Positions 25,032-33,739 of a DNA stretch of 43,965 nt are shown here, one piece after another. This DNA comes from Alphaproteobacteria bacterium (GTDB lineage: Bacteria > Pseudomonadota > Alphaproteobacteria > UBA8366 > GCA-2717185), in NCBI GenBank assembly GCA_040905865.1, contig JBBDQU010000040.1, positions 70,534 to 114,498 on the forward strand. Direction: 5' to 3'. The notes beneath the pieces are model-generated. The model was given only the letters and a program-made list of their open reading frames with translations. It ran no database searches and was not told the origin of the DNA. A program made the position numbers and the translations under genes. Every line of letters starts with the position of its first letter. Position 1 is the stretch's first letter.

Positions 25032-26048
25032 TCAGCGCAGCGGCGCGCATAAAAGGTCGATTACCGAATCCAGCGTGACTCCTTCGGCGCGGGCGGCGAA
25101 GTTCAGCGCCATGCGGTGGCGCAGCACCGGGTTCGCCAGCGCCAGGACATCGTCCACCGACGGGGCCAGCCGCCCGTCGATCAGCGCGCGGGCGCGGCAG
25201 GCCAGCATCAGCGCCTGGCTGGCGCGGGGCCCCGGCCCCCAGGACACATGGTCGACCACCGCCGGGATGCTGCTGATTTCCGGGCGTCCGGCGCGGACAA
25301 CCCGCAGGATGGCGTCGACCACGTGTTCGCCAACCGGCAGGCGGCGGACCAGCCGCTGCGCGTCCATCAGCGATTTCGCGGAAAATACCGCCTCCGCCCT
25401 GTTGTGGGAAACACCGGTTGTCGCCAGCAGCATCTGGCGTTCGTCCGCGTCGCCGGGATAGCCCACATCGATTTCCAGCAGGAAGCGGTCGAGTTGCGCT
25501 TCCGGCAGCGGATAGGTGCCTTCCAGTTCCAGCGGATTCTGCGTCGCCAGTACGTGGAACGGTTCCGGCAGCGGCAGATTCTTGCCCGCGATGGATACCT
25601 TGCGCTCCTGCATCGCCTGCAGCAGCGCGGACTGGGTTCGCGGACTGGCGCGGTTGATTTCATCCGCCATGAGAAGCTGGCAGAAAACGGGTCCTTCGAT
25701 AAACCGGAAGGCGCGCTTGCCCGTTTCATCCTCTTCCAGGACTTCGGACCCCAAGATATCGGCCGGCATCAGGTCCGGGGTGAACTGGACACGGTTGTCG
25801 TTCAGGCCGAGCACCGTTCCCAGCGTTTCCACCAGCAGGGTTTTCCCCAAGCCGGGTACACCGATCAGAAGCGCATGGCCGCCGGATAGCAAGGTTGTGA
25901 GGGTCAGATCGATGACATTTGTCTGGCCGTAGATGATGCGGCCAATATTTTCGCGGGCGGAAGTCAGCTTTTCGCCCAGTTTTTCGATCTCGCCGGCAAG
26001 GTTTTCGGGCTCGCTACTGTCTGTAGTACTGGCATCGGACAGGCTCAA
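25032..26048 (-). CDS. MoxR-family AAA+ ATPase
   Basis: The 338-residue protein has a Walker A G-V-P-G-L-G-K-T-L-L, a Walker B region M-A-D-E-I-N-R-A-S-P-R-T-Q-S-A-L-L-Q-A-M, and the sensor-1 segment V-L-A-T-Q-N-P-L-E-L-E-G-T-Y-P-L-P-E-A-Q-L-D-R-F, all classic for MoxR. The C-terminal lid spans about 250-338. It is a cytoplasmic chaperone-like ATPase, probably oligomeric. It is first in a minus-strand operon followed by DUF58, BatA/DUF4159 and a second membrane protein, all within 25 bp of each other. The start is ATG 26048. It is divergent from the DUF1285 gene, with only 57 bp between the starts. Confidence 0.96.
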   Translation of the reverse strand: MSLSDASTTDSSEPENLAGEIEKLGEKLTSARENIGRIIYGQTNVIDLTLTTLLSGGHALLIGVPGLGKTLLVETLGTVLGLNDNRVQFTPDLMPADILGSEVLEEDETGKRAFRFIEGPVFCQLLMADEINRASPRTQSALLQAMQERKVSIAGKNLPLPEPFHVLATQNPLELEGTYPLPEAQLDRFLLEIDVGYPGDADERQMLLATTGVSHNRAEAVFSAKSLMDAQRLVRRLPVGEHVVDAILRVVRAGRPEISSIPAVVDHVSWGPGPRASQALMLACRARALIDGRLAPSVDDVLALANPVLRHRMALNFAARAEGVTLDSVIDLLCAPLR

Positions 26049-26105
26049 GGCTTATCTCCTATGAATATGTCAGCCAAATGATAACATGGCGGGGGTAGGT
26101 GCAGC

Positions 26106-26669
26106 ATGCAATCACGTAATCCGGGCGTTCTCGAAAAAATGATCGCGGGCGGATTTCGCCCGGATGATGCACAGGAATGCGGCAATTTTGAGATGCGGAT
26201 TGCGCGCGACGGCACCTGGTACCATCAGGGCAGGCCAATCCGCCGCATGGCGCTGGTAAAACTGTTCTCCACCGTGTTGCGGCGCGATGAATCCGGAGGG
26301 TACTGGCTGGTTACGCCTGTCGAACAGGGCCGGATCGAGGTGGAGGACGTGCCCTTTACCGCGGTCGAGTTGCAGGCGGAAGGCAGCGGTCGGGACATGA
26401 TGTTGACCTTTCGCACCAATCTCGACCAAATGGTGACCGTGGATGCGGCGCACCCGATCAGGGTGGCGGAAGACACGGCGACCGGGGAGCCCGCGCCCTA
26501 TGTTCTGGTGCGCGACAATCTTGAAGCGTTGATCGTACGTTCTGTATTCTACGAACTGGCGGAACTGGCCGAGGAACGGGCCGGTGATGAAGGTCCGGAA
26601 ATGGTCGTGTGGAGCGGCGGTATCCCCTTTGTCCTGGGACCGGCGGATGATGAAAACGGGGAAGGGTGA
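26106..26669 (+). CDS. DUF1285 domain-containing protein
   Basis: A 187-residue soluble protein with the DUF1285 pattern: F-E-M-R-I-A-R-D-G-T-W-Y-H-Q-G-R-P-I-R-R-M-A-L-V-K-L-F-S-T-V-L-R-R-D near residues 27-61, then G-Y-W-L-V-T-P-V-E and the second half with A-V-E-L-Q-A-E. Structures of the family show a two-domain beta fold of unknown ligand. It is the first gene of a run with the NUDIX hydrolase, DUF6111 and CCA-transferase genes, starting at ATG 26106 after GGGGGTAGG. The stop is 7 bp before the NUDIX start. Function is unknown; conservation next to tRNA- and CoA-related genes is recalled from Alphaproteobacteria. Confidence 0.9.
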   Translation: MQSRNPGVLEKMIAGGFRPDDAQECGNFEMRIARDGTWYHQGRPIRRMALVKLFSTVLRRDESGGYWLVTPVEQGRIEVEDVPFTAVELQAEGSGRDMMLTFRTNLDQMVTVDAAHPIRVAEDTATGEPAPYVLVRDNLEALIVRSVFYELAELAEERAGDEGPEMVVWSGGIPFVLGPADDENGEG

Positions 26670-26676
26670 CGCCGGA

Positions 26677-27309
26677 ATGATGCGTCAACGGATTACCGAG
26701 CGGTTTGCGGCGCTGAACGCCGCCAAACGCCCGGCGGGCGAGGACAAGGCCGTTCGCTGGTCGGGGTTCCGGGGCGATCATGACCTCAATCCCGACATGG
26801 CGAAGCATGACACGCTGATTCCCGCCGCGGTCCTGGTGCCGCTGGTTGACCGGCCCGGCGGATTGACGGTGCTGCTGACGCAGCGTACCGCGCATCTGAA
26901 CGCCCATGCCGGGCAGATCAGTTTCCCCGGCGGGCGCGTCGAACCCGAAGACCTCAGCCACGAGGCCGCCGCGCTGCGCGAGGCGGAAGAAGAAGTCGGT
27001 CTGTCGCCCGGCCGGGTCGATATCGTTGGTCGGCTGGATTATTACGTGGTGCGCAGCGGTTACCAGGTGACGCCGGTCGTGGGTTTCGTCAATCCGCCCT
27101 TCGAGGTGAAGGCCGACCCCTTCGAGGTGGCGGAGGTGTTCGAGGTACCGCTCAGCTTCGTGCTGGATAAGCGGAACCATGAAACCGGCACGCGCTTGCA
27201 TAACGGGCAGGAGCGGTCCTTCTACGTATTGCCGTATGAAAACCGGTATATCTGGGGCGCCACGGCGGGCATGCTGGTCAATTTCTGCGAAGTGCTGGCG
27301 GACCGATGA
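26677..27309 (+). CDS. CoA pyrophosphatase-like NUDIX hydrolase
   Basis: The 210-residue protein contains the NUDIX box G-G-R-V-E-P-E-D...A-A-L-R-E-A-E-E-E-V-G-L near residues 87-110, matching G-x5-E-x7-R-E-x-x-E-E-x-G. Just before it lies V-L-L-T-Q-R-T-A-H-L-N-A-H-A-G-Q-I-S-F-P-G, the CoA-pyrophosphatase (NudL) signature that distinguishes this group. These enzymes hydrolyse CoA and its derivatives to phosphopantetheine and 3',5'-ADP. I start at ATG 26677, 7 bp after the DUF1285 stop. The frame is open further upstream but overlaps that gene. The stop overlaps the DUF6111 start by 4 bp (ATGA). Confidence 0.92.
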   Translation: MMRQRITERFAALNAAKRPAGEDKAVRWSGFRGDHDLNPDMAKHDTLIPAAVLVPLVDRPGGLTVLLTQRTAHLNAHAGQISFPGGRVEPEDLSHEAAALREAEEEVGLSPGRVDIVGRLDYYVVRSGYQVTPVVGFVNPPFEVKADPFEVAEVFEVPLSFVLDKRNHETGTRLHNGQERSFYVLPYENRYIWGATAGMLVNFCEVLADR

Positions 27310-27602
27310 CCCGTCAGGTCCTCACCATAGTCCTGCCGCTGCTGACCCCCTTCGTGGTGTATTACATCTGGCACTGGTTCTACCGGCGCCACCAGCTGGC
27401 CGAAGCGGAAGGACGCAGGATACCGCAGTGGCAGGAACTGCCCTGGACATGGCTGATCATTTCGGGGGCGGTGCTGGTTTCCATTGTCTTCGTCCTGCTG
27501 GCGATTTTCAGCATGGATCTGGACGGTTCGAATGTCGGCGGTACCTACCGGACCCCGCATATGGAAAACGGCGTCCTCGTACCGGGCCGGATCGAGCGTT
27601 GA
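27306..27602 (+). CDS. DUF6111-like small membrane protein
   Basis: A 98-residue protein with two membrane helices: residues about 5-22 (L-T-I-V-L-P-L-L-T-P-F-V-V-Y-Y-I-W) and about 48-68 (W-L-I-I-S-G-A-V-L-V-S-I-V-F-V-L-L). A charged loop with two conserved tryptophans lies between. The C-terminal tail G-T-Y-R-T-P-H-M-E-N-G-V-L-V-P-G resembles the motif I associate with DUF6111, a small alphaproteobacterial family found beside NUDIX and CCA-transferase genes. ATG 27306 overlaps the previous stop. Function is unknown. Confidence 0.85.
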   Translation: MTRQVLTIVLPLLTPFVVYYIWHWFYRRHQLAEAEGRRIPQWQELPWTWLIISGAVLVSIVFVLLAIFSMDLDGSNVGGTYRTPHMENGVLVPGRIER

Positions 27603-27606
27603 TCCC

Positions 27607-28836
27607 TTGACCGTGGACAGGATTGAACCGCAATCCTGGATGCGCGCGCCGGAAACGCTTGCTGTCATGAAGGTGCTGCATGATGGCGGCGCGGCGGCGC
27701 GTTTCGTCGGCGGTTGCGTGCGCGATGCTTTGCTTCATCGCCCCATTCGCGATATCGATATCGCCACAGATGCCCCCCCGGAACGGGTGATGTCCCTGAT
27801 GCGTGAGGCGGGTTACGCGGCTGTGCCGACGGGCGTGGCGCATGGCACGGTCACGGCCGTTATCGGCGGCGTGGCATTCGAGGTCACGACGCTGCGGCAT
27901 GACGTCGAAACCGATGGCCGCCACGCCACGGTTGCCTTTACCGGCGACTGGGAGGCGGACGCCGCCCGCCGCGACCTGACGATGAATGCGCTGTCGCTCG
28001 AAGCCGACGGCACGCTGCACGATCCCTTCGGCGGCCGCGCGGATCTGCTGGCCGGGCGGGTGCGGTTTGTCGGCGATCCCGTCCTGCGGATCACGGAAGA
28101 CGTGCTGCGGCTATTGCGGTTCTTCCGGTTTCAGGCCCATTACGGAAAGATGCCGCCGGATGACGCGGCGCTCGCCGCCTGCCGGAACATGGCGCCGATG
28201 CTGAAGACCCTGTCCGCGGAGCGTGTTCGCGCGGAATTGCTGAAGCTGCTGGACGCACCTGACCCGGTGGCGACGCTGACGCTGATGCGCGACCTTGGCG
28301 TCCTGGCGCATTTCCTGCCCGAGGCATCGAATATCGACCGCCTGACGCGGCTGCTGCGAATCGAGGCGATAATGGCGCCGGCCGATCCGCTGCGGCGTCT
28401 GGCGGCATTGCTGCGGGTGGGTCTTGAGGGGGTCAAGGCCATTGCCGGCCGCCTGCGCCTGTCCAATGCGGAACGCGACTATCTGGCGATGAGCGTACGG
28501 CTGGATATTGTGCCGCCGCTCGATCCCGCCGCGCGCCGCCGCTATCTGTACCGGTTCGGCGTATCGGTGTTTCGCGAGCGGGTTCTGCTGGGCTGGGCCG
28601 ATGCACCGGATCCGGTGGACGCCGACTGGCGCGATCTCCTGGCGGCCGCTGAGGACTGGCGGCCGGTCGTGTTCCCGCTGACGGGCAAGGATGTCCTGGC
28701 GCGGGATGTGCCGCGGGGACCCGATATCGGCGCGCTGCTGACGGCGGTGGAGGACTGGTGGATCGCCGGCGATTTCCAGGCGGACCGGCAGGCCTGTCTG
28801 ACGCGGCTCGACCAGGAAATTGCGTCGCGCCGCTGA
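27607..28836 (+). CDS. CCA tRNA nucleotidyltransferase
   Basis: The 409-residue protein has the class II nucleotidyltransferase head: R-F-V-G-G-C-V-R-D-A-L-L near residue 30, followed by the metal-binding D-I-D-I-A-T-D. Next come the helix E-R-V-M-S-L-M-R-E-A-G-Y, the strand G-T-V-T-A-V-I, then R-R-D-L-T-M-N-A-L and the downstream E-D-V-L-R-L-L-R-F-F-R-F region that selects C and A. It adds or repairs the 3' CCA of tRNAs. The start is uncertain: TTG 27607 lies 4 bp after the DUF6111 stop and gives a family-like N-terminus; ATG 27640 would be 11 residues shorter. It ends near an orphan fragment. Confidence 0.93.
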   Translation: MTVDRIEPQSWMRAPETLAVMKVLHDGGAAARFVGGCVRDALLHRPIRDIDIATDAPPERVMSLMREAGYAAVPTGVAHGTVTAVIGGVAFEVTTLRHDVETDGRHATVAFTGDWEADAARRDLTMNALSLEADGTLHDPFGGRADLLAGRVRFVGDPVLRITEDVLRLLRFFRFQAHYGKMPPDDAALAACRNMAPMLKTLSAERVRAELLKLLDAPDPVATLTLMRDLGVLAHFLPEASNIDRLTRLLRIEAIMAPADPLRRLAALLRVGLEGVKAIAGRLRLSNAERDYLAMSVRLDIVPPLDPAARRRYLYRFGVSVFRERVLLGWADAPDPVDADWRDLLAAAEDWRPVVFPLTGKDVLARDVPRGPDIGALLTAVEDWWIAGDFQADRQACLTRLDQEIASRR

Positions 28837-28891
28837 CGCGCGGTCCAGGCTTCTGCGGCCAACCTACACCATACCCTTGATATACAAATCC

Positions 28892-29233
28892 ATGGGACGG
28901 ATGGAAGCGGAAATGATCCGGATACTGCACCCGATGCTGGCTTCCGTGAAAAGCGATTACGGCTTCGCATTCGACCAGGAGCCCACCCTGAAATACCGGC
29001 TGTCATATCTGGAGTCGAGCTACCGTCCGATCTGGTTGCGCAAATACAGCTACCGGATCCGGCACCGCAAGCCGGCGACTTTCCCGTACTTCCTGTCGCA
29101 ACCCTATCTGGCGCGGGTGATGGATACATCCTTTCCGCATATGTCAAAATTCTTCCACGTCGACCGGGTTTTCGATGTGGAGGCGTATAACCGAGTGGCG
29201 ACCATGGAATACATCATGCAGAACTGGAATTGA
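28892..29233 (+). pseudogene. Orphan C-terminal fragment, possibly asparagine-synthetase-like
   Basis: About 113 residues from ATG 28892, or fewer from the ATG codons at 28901 or 28913. The text S-Y-R-P-I-W-L-R-K-Y-S-Y-R-I-R-H is followed by S-Q-P-Y-L-A-R-V-M-D-T, F-P-H-M-S-K-F-F, then V-D-R-V-F-D-V-E-A-Y-N-R-V-A-T-M-E-Y. It resembles the ends of some AsnB-like amidotransferases, where a similar phrase closes the last helices. No catalytic domain precedes it, since the CCA-transferase gene ends at 28836. Base composition is visibly lower in GC than the neighbours. It could instead be a small gene of an unknown family. The remnant reading is inference, and I am not certain of the family. Confidence 0.35.
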
Positions 29234-29270
29234 CGCCGGATTATTTTCCTGTAAAGGCCAGTTCTCCGCA

Positions 29271-30518
29271 TCAGGGCGCGGCGGGCCGGTTCCGTCGCCA
29301 GAGTTCCGGCCAGATCAGGGCGCAGGCAACGACACAGGCCAGGCCTTCCAGCCCGATGATGGTCAGCGCATTCTGCGCGCCGAACCATTTTGCCATGAGT
29401 CCAACATGCAGGACGCCGATTGGTCCGGCGCCGATGCACATGGTAAGGACGCCCATCACGCGCGACCGGATTTCCGGCGGCGCCGTGGAAAAAATCAGGA
29501 CGCTCTGCATTGCAGCGAATCCGGACACGCCTAATCCCGCGGTCAACAGCAACGCCATCGAAATGCCGAACTGGGACGACAGGGAGAACATGATCGTCAT
29601 ACTCAGGAAAATCACCGCACCGCCCATATAGATTCGCGCAAAATACCGGGGGCGTGCGGCGACCGTCAGCAGCAGGGCGCCGGTAAACGACCCCATCCCT
29701 TCGGCCGACATCAGGAACCCGACCGGGATCGGGCTCAGTCCCAGGACATCCTTGCCGATGACCGGCACCATGCTGGTGAACGGGAAGCCGAACAGATTGA
29801 CAAAAACGGTGACGAGCAGGATACCGACAAGCCGCCGGTTCGTTCGGATATAGCGCAGGCCTTCCGCGATCGAGGTAAACAGCCCGATTGCGCTGGTGGG
29901 GCTCACCCGCCTGTAGCGGACCCCGGTAATCAGCAAAAAGCCGGTTGCATAAAAGCCTGCGGCCATGAAATAGGCGCCATGCAAACCGACCGTTTCGAAC
30001 AGTATGCCGCCGATGACCGGCCCGATCATGCGGGTGGCATTGTTCGATGCGGAATCGAGCGACAGGGCGGCGCCGATCCGTTCCTGCCCGGCGATTTCCC
30101 CCAGGATCGTCCGGCGGACCGGAAATTCGGAGGCAAAAAACAGCCCCGTAAGGAAAGCTCCGATGGCGATTTGCCAGATTTCTATCGCCCCGCTGAGGGC
30201 GAGGGCGCCCATTATGGCCGATACCGTCGTCATGATCGCCAGGCCGGATAGCAGGATGGTCCGGCGGTTGAACCGCTCGGCCAGCGCGCCGACCGCGGCG
30301 CCCAGCAGCATCGGCGCCATCCGGGCCGCCATCATCACCGCGACCAGGAAGGCCGATTCGGTAACCTCGAACACATAGACGCTGACCGCCAGCGTTTCCA
30401 GCCAGCGCATGCTGCCGGACGCGCTGCCGGTCAGCCACAGGCGGACAAAATTGGAGTCGCCGAACAGGCTGCGGACACCGGACTCCGCCGTATCCTTCTG
30501 CGACACAGGTTTGGTCAC
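29271..30518 (-). CDS. MFS transporter (drug/siderophore exporter type)
   Basis: A 415-residue protein with about 12 predicted helices. It shows the MFS motif A variant G-A-L-A-E-R-F-N-R-R-T-I-L-L between helices 2 and 3. The N-terminus (F-V-R-L-W-L-T-G-S-A-S) and L-D-S-A-S-N-N-A-T-R-M-I-G-P resemble the EntS-like exporter branch. It probably exports a hydrophobic small molecule; the substrate is unknown. Start is GTG 30518, which overlaps the stop of the upstream RND gene by 4 bases (GTGA), so the two are translationally coupled. Ends about 37 bp from the orphan fragment on the other strand. Confidence 0.9.
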   Translation of the reverse strand: MTKPVSQKDTAESGVRSLFGDSNFVRLWLTGSASGSMRWLETLAVSVYVFEVTESAFLVAVMMAARMAPMLLGAAVGALAERFNRRTILLSGLAIMTTVSAIMGALALSGAIEIWQIAIGAFLTGLFFASEFPVRRTILGEIAGQERIGAALSLDSASNNATRMIGPVIGGILFETVGLHGAYFMAAGFYATGFLLITGVRYRRVSPTSAIGLFTSIAEGLRYIRTNRRLVGILLVTVFVNLFGFPFTSMVPVIGKDVLGLSPIPVGFLMSAEGMGSFTGALLLTVAARPRYFARIYMGGAVIFLSMTIMFSLSSQFGISMALLLTAGLGVSGFAAMQSVLIFSTAPPEIRSRVMGVLTMCIGAGPIGVLHVGLMAKWFGAQNALTIIGLEGLACVVACALIWPELWRRNRPAAP

Positions 30519-33500
30519 CGGAAGCCTCTGCGCTCCAGCGTTCCGACAACAACGATAAGCAGCGGCGGTACGATAGCCAGCGTCAATACCGCCGAAAGTG
30601 ACAGCCCCCCTACCACAACCGACCCCAATCCCCGATACAGTTCAGAACCCGCCCCCGAAAACAGGACAAGCGGCAGCATGCCGCCTATGCTCGTCAGGGT
30701 CGACATGAAAATGGGCCTGATCCGATTGCCGGTCGCCTCGACGACGGCTTCGGTCGGCGGCATTTTATCGACCCGGACGTGATGAAGCGTCTGGTGAACC
30801 AGAAGTATCGCATTATTGACGACAATACCGACCAGGATCACGAAGCCCAGGAGCGTGAGCATATCCATGGGCTGAAAGCTGTACAAATTCAATATCGTAA
30901 AGCCGACAAACCCACCCGCAACCGCGACCGGAACCGAGAGGACGATGATCAGCGGATATATGAAATTCTCGAACAGCACCGCCATCACCAGGAAGACGAT
31001 GACAAAGGCGAAAACCAGGTCGAGCCGGATTTCCGCGGCCGCGGCCGTAAGTGCGTCTGCGACGCCGCCAAGCCGAAGCTGTATATCGTCCGGCAGTCCA
31101 TCCGCGCGCAACCTGTCTACGACCTTGCCGCGCAGCAGGTCCAGGGCGGTTTCCATGGCGATTTCCGGTGGCGGGCCGATGCGGAGGACCGCCGCGCGCA
31201 GCCCTTCCTCATGCCGGATAGCGGTCGGGCCGGCGGTCAACCCTACTGTCGCCAGCAGCGATACGGGCACGATACTGCCGTTCCGGGTAATGATCGGCAG
31301 GTCTCCAATGCCCTGGGTACGCGGCAATTCTGCCGTTTGACCCGCCAGGGTCAGGTTCATAAGCCGGCCATCGACGTAAATTTCATCCACCCGGATACCG
31401 TCATTATAGGCGTCGATCGTAAGGCCGAGTTCGCGGGCGCTGATGCCGTTATCCGCCAAACGCGCCGCATCGGGCCGCACGCGGATTTCCGGCGCGCCAA
31501 ACACGAGCCGCGGGGTCGTGGTTGTGTTCGTCCCGCCGCTTTGGGGCAGGATTTCGGACACATGGTTTCGGGCGCGCTCTATGACGTTGAAGATGGTTTC
31601 GAATTCCGTTCCGCTGACGGTCAGCCGGATGGTGCGCCCGCCATCGACATTGGGAAACAGCGATGGTCTGTATGAGTACGCCGTGACGTCCGGGATGCCC
31701 AGCATGGCGTCCCGGATCAGGAACTTCAGGTTTCCGGCGCGGTCCGGCTCTACGCTTCGTGCCATGACGCGAATTCTGTCGCGCTGGATATTGAGCGCAA
31801 CATAGTCCGCGGCAGGGGCGTCATGCGAAAGGGGCGCCCGTGCCGTCTTCGTCGCCAGCAACGGCAGCAGTTTCTTTTCGATCCTGTCTCCCAGCAGTTG
31901 CGCGGTTTCAAAATTGTAGCCCGATGATGGCGCGGCAACGCCGATAATCAGGTTCCGGTCGCCTTCCGGCAGGTACTCGAGCGGCGGCATCAGCCACCAG
32001 CTTGCCGTGATCGCGGTCGCGACGGCGATGGCCCTGCGGCGGCTGTTGACGATTATCCGGGTAGACCGGATGGTTCCGGCGACGAAGGCGCGGGCGAGGT
32101 CGTCAATGATGAAGACATTGCGTTTCTTCGGCGGGCTGTCGCCCGTCAGCATCCGGCTGGCGAGGGCGGGAATAACCGTGACCGAAACCAGCAGGGACAT
32201 GCTGACGGCAACCGTGATGGCGACTGCGATGTCGCGAAACAGCTTGCCCACGGCGAGATCCATGAGCAGCAGGGGAATGAAGACGAGCACCGTTGTCAGG
32301 GAGGATATCAAGATAGCGCCCCAGACCTGGTGCGTGCCGTGCAGCGCCGCCTGACGCGCCGATTCCCCCTGTTGCCGCAACCGGTATATGTTTTCCAGCA
32401 CAATGATTGCCGCATCTACGACCATGCCAACGGCAAAGGCGATCCCGGCCAGCGACAGTACATTGATGGATCCGCCCGATGCCGCCATCGCCACGAACGA
32501 AGCCACGACGGATGTCGGAATGGCCAGTGCGACGATGACCGTCGCACGGGCGGAGCGCAGAAAGAGCAGCAGGATTACGACGGCAACCGTGCCGCCCAGC
32601 CAGATATTCCGCAGCACGAGGTCGATGGCCGAATCGATATAGCCCGTTTCGCCATATTTCTGTTCCAGGACCAGGCCTTCCCGGGCGACGGGGCCGGACT
32701 GAAGCTCCGCGATGGCCTCCCGGACTTCCCGCATGGTCTCGATGACATTGGTGTCCGTCTGGTTCTGGATTCCGATATCGATTGCCGGGCGGCCGTTCAT
32801 CCGGACAATCGATTCCTTCTGGCGGTAGTGAAAGGCGACATCGGCGACGTCGGCGACCGTCACCCGGCCGATCCCGCCGCCGGCGGCGTCCGTCGCGCTG
32901 CGCAGAACGATGCGGTTGATATTTTCAATTGTATTCAACTGCCATTCCGCGCGAACGACGTAGCGGCGCTTTCCTTCGATAATGTCGCCGGCCGTAATCG
33001 CCACTCGCGCCGACCGCAGCCGGTCGAGAAGTTCGGAGATCGTGAAGCCATACCGAACCAGTCTGGCAGGATCGAAAGCGATCCGAATTTCCCGGTTCCG
33101 TCCGCCACCTATGGCTATATGTCGAATGCCCGGAACCCGTTCCAGCCGCTCGCGAATGACATCGCGGGCAAAGTCGCCGTAATCGCCGATCGGGCGGGCG
33201 TTCCCTTCGGCCGTCCGTAAATATAGCCAGGCGATATAACTGCCGCGCGGCTCCTCGGCACGGAACGACGGCGCCCTGGCTTCCTCCGGATAATCGGTGA
33301 CCCTGTCCAGGCGGTTGGCGACCAGCAGCAGCGCCTTTTCCATATCATGCCCGACGGGGAAGCCGAGGCGGACATTGCCGGCGCCTTCCTGAGAGGTGCT
33401 GATCAGGCTTTCCAGCCCGGTCAGGCCGCGTAACGCCTCTTCCTGGGGGTTGACGATTTCACGTTCAACCTCTGCCGGCGCGGCGCCGGGCCATGCCGTC

Positions 33501-33643
33501 CATATGTGGATGGCGGGCTGTGCGATGCTGGGGGAAAGTTGTATCGGGATCGATAACAGGGCCAGCCAGCCGAACAACATGATTAACGCCACCGCCGCGA
33601 AGATTGCGATCGGTCGCTCGATTGAGTACCGGATCAGGTCCAT
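30515..33643 (-). CDS. RND efflux pump inner-membrane subunit (AcrB/HAE family)
   Basis: A 1042-residue protein with the RND layout: helix 1, large periplasmic loop, helices 2-6, helix 7, second loop, helices 8-12. Helix 4 contains A-F-A-V-G-M-V-V-D-A-A-I-I-V-L-E-N, keeping one of the two proton-relay aspartates found in AcrB (D-D becomes D-A). The helix 10 counterpart reads V-G-I-V-V-N-N-A-I-L-L-V, without the AcrB lysine; this variant is common in distant branches. The porter-domain phrase W-P-G-A-A-P-A-E-V-E-R-E-I-V is clear. No membrane-fusion or outer-membrane partner is in the window. Start ATG 33643; coupled to the MFS gene. Proton-driven export of an unknown substrate is likely. Confidence 0.93.
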   Translation of the reverse strand: MDLIRYSIERPIAIFAAVALIMLFGWLALLSIPIQLSPSIAQPAIHIWTAWPGAAPAEVEREIVNPQEEALRGLTGLESLISTSQEGAGNVRLGFPVGHDMEKALLLVANRLDRVTDYPEEARAPSFRAEEPRGSYIAWLYLRTAEGNARPIGDYGDFARDVIRERLERVPGIRHIAIGGGRNREIRIAFDPARLVRYGFTISELLDRLRSARVAITAGDIIEGKRRYVVRAEWQLNTIENINRIVLRSATDAAGGGIGRVTVADVADVAFHYRQKESIVRMNGRPAIDIGIQNQTDTNVIETMREVREAIAELQSGPVAREGLVLEQKYGETGYIDSAIDLVLRNIWLGGTVAVVILLLFLRSARATVIVALAIPTSVVASFVAMAASGGSINVLSLAGIAFAVGMVVDAAIIVLENIYRLRQQGESARQAALHGTHQVWGAILISSLTTVLVFIPLLLMDLAVGKLFRDIAVAITVAVSMSLLVSVTVIPALASRMLTGDSPPKKRNVFIIDDLARAFVAGTIRSTRIIVNSRRRAIAVATAITASWWLMPPLEYLPEGDRNLIIGVAAPSSGYNFETAQLLGDRIEKKLLPLLATKTARAPLSHDAPAADYVALNIQRDRIRVMARSVEPDRAGNLKFLIRDAMLGIPDVTAYSYRPSLFPNVDGGRTIRLTVSGTEFETIFNVIERARNHVSEILPQSGGTNTTTTPRLVFGAPEIRVRPDAARLADNGISARELGLTIDAYNDGIRVDEIYVDGRLMNLTLAGQTAELPRTQGIGDLPIITRNGSIVPVSLLATVGLTAGPTAIRHEEGLRAAVLRIGPPPEIAMETALDLLRGKVVDRLRADGLPDDIQLRLGGVADALTAAAAEIRLDLVFAFVIVFLVMAVLFENFIYPLIIVLSVPVAVAGGFVGFTILNLYSFQPMDMLTLLGFVILVGIVVNNAILLVHQTLHHVRVDKMPPTEAVVEATGNRIRPIFMSTLTSIGGMLPLVLFSGAGSELYRGLGSVVVGGLSLSAVLTLAIVPPLLIVVVGTLERRGFR

Positions 33644-33739
33644 GGCAAATATATACTACCGGCGGGCCCAGGTGTCGCATGGATGAACTTGCGACGGGGA
33701 TGCTATCCTGTTGTGACACGCCATTGCGGGAGGAACTGA

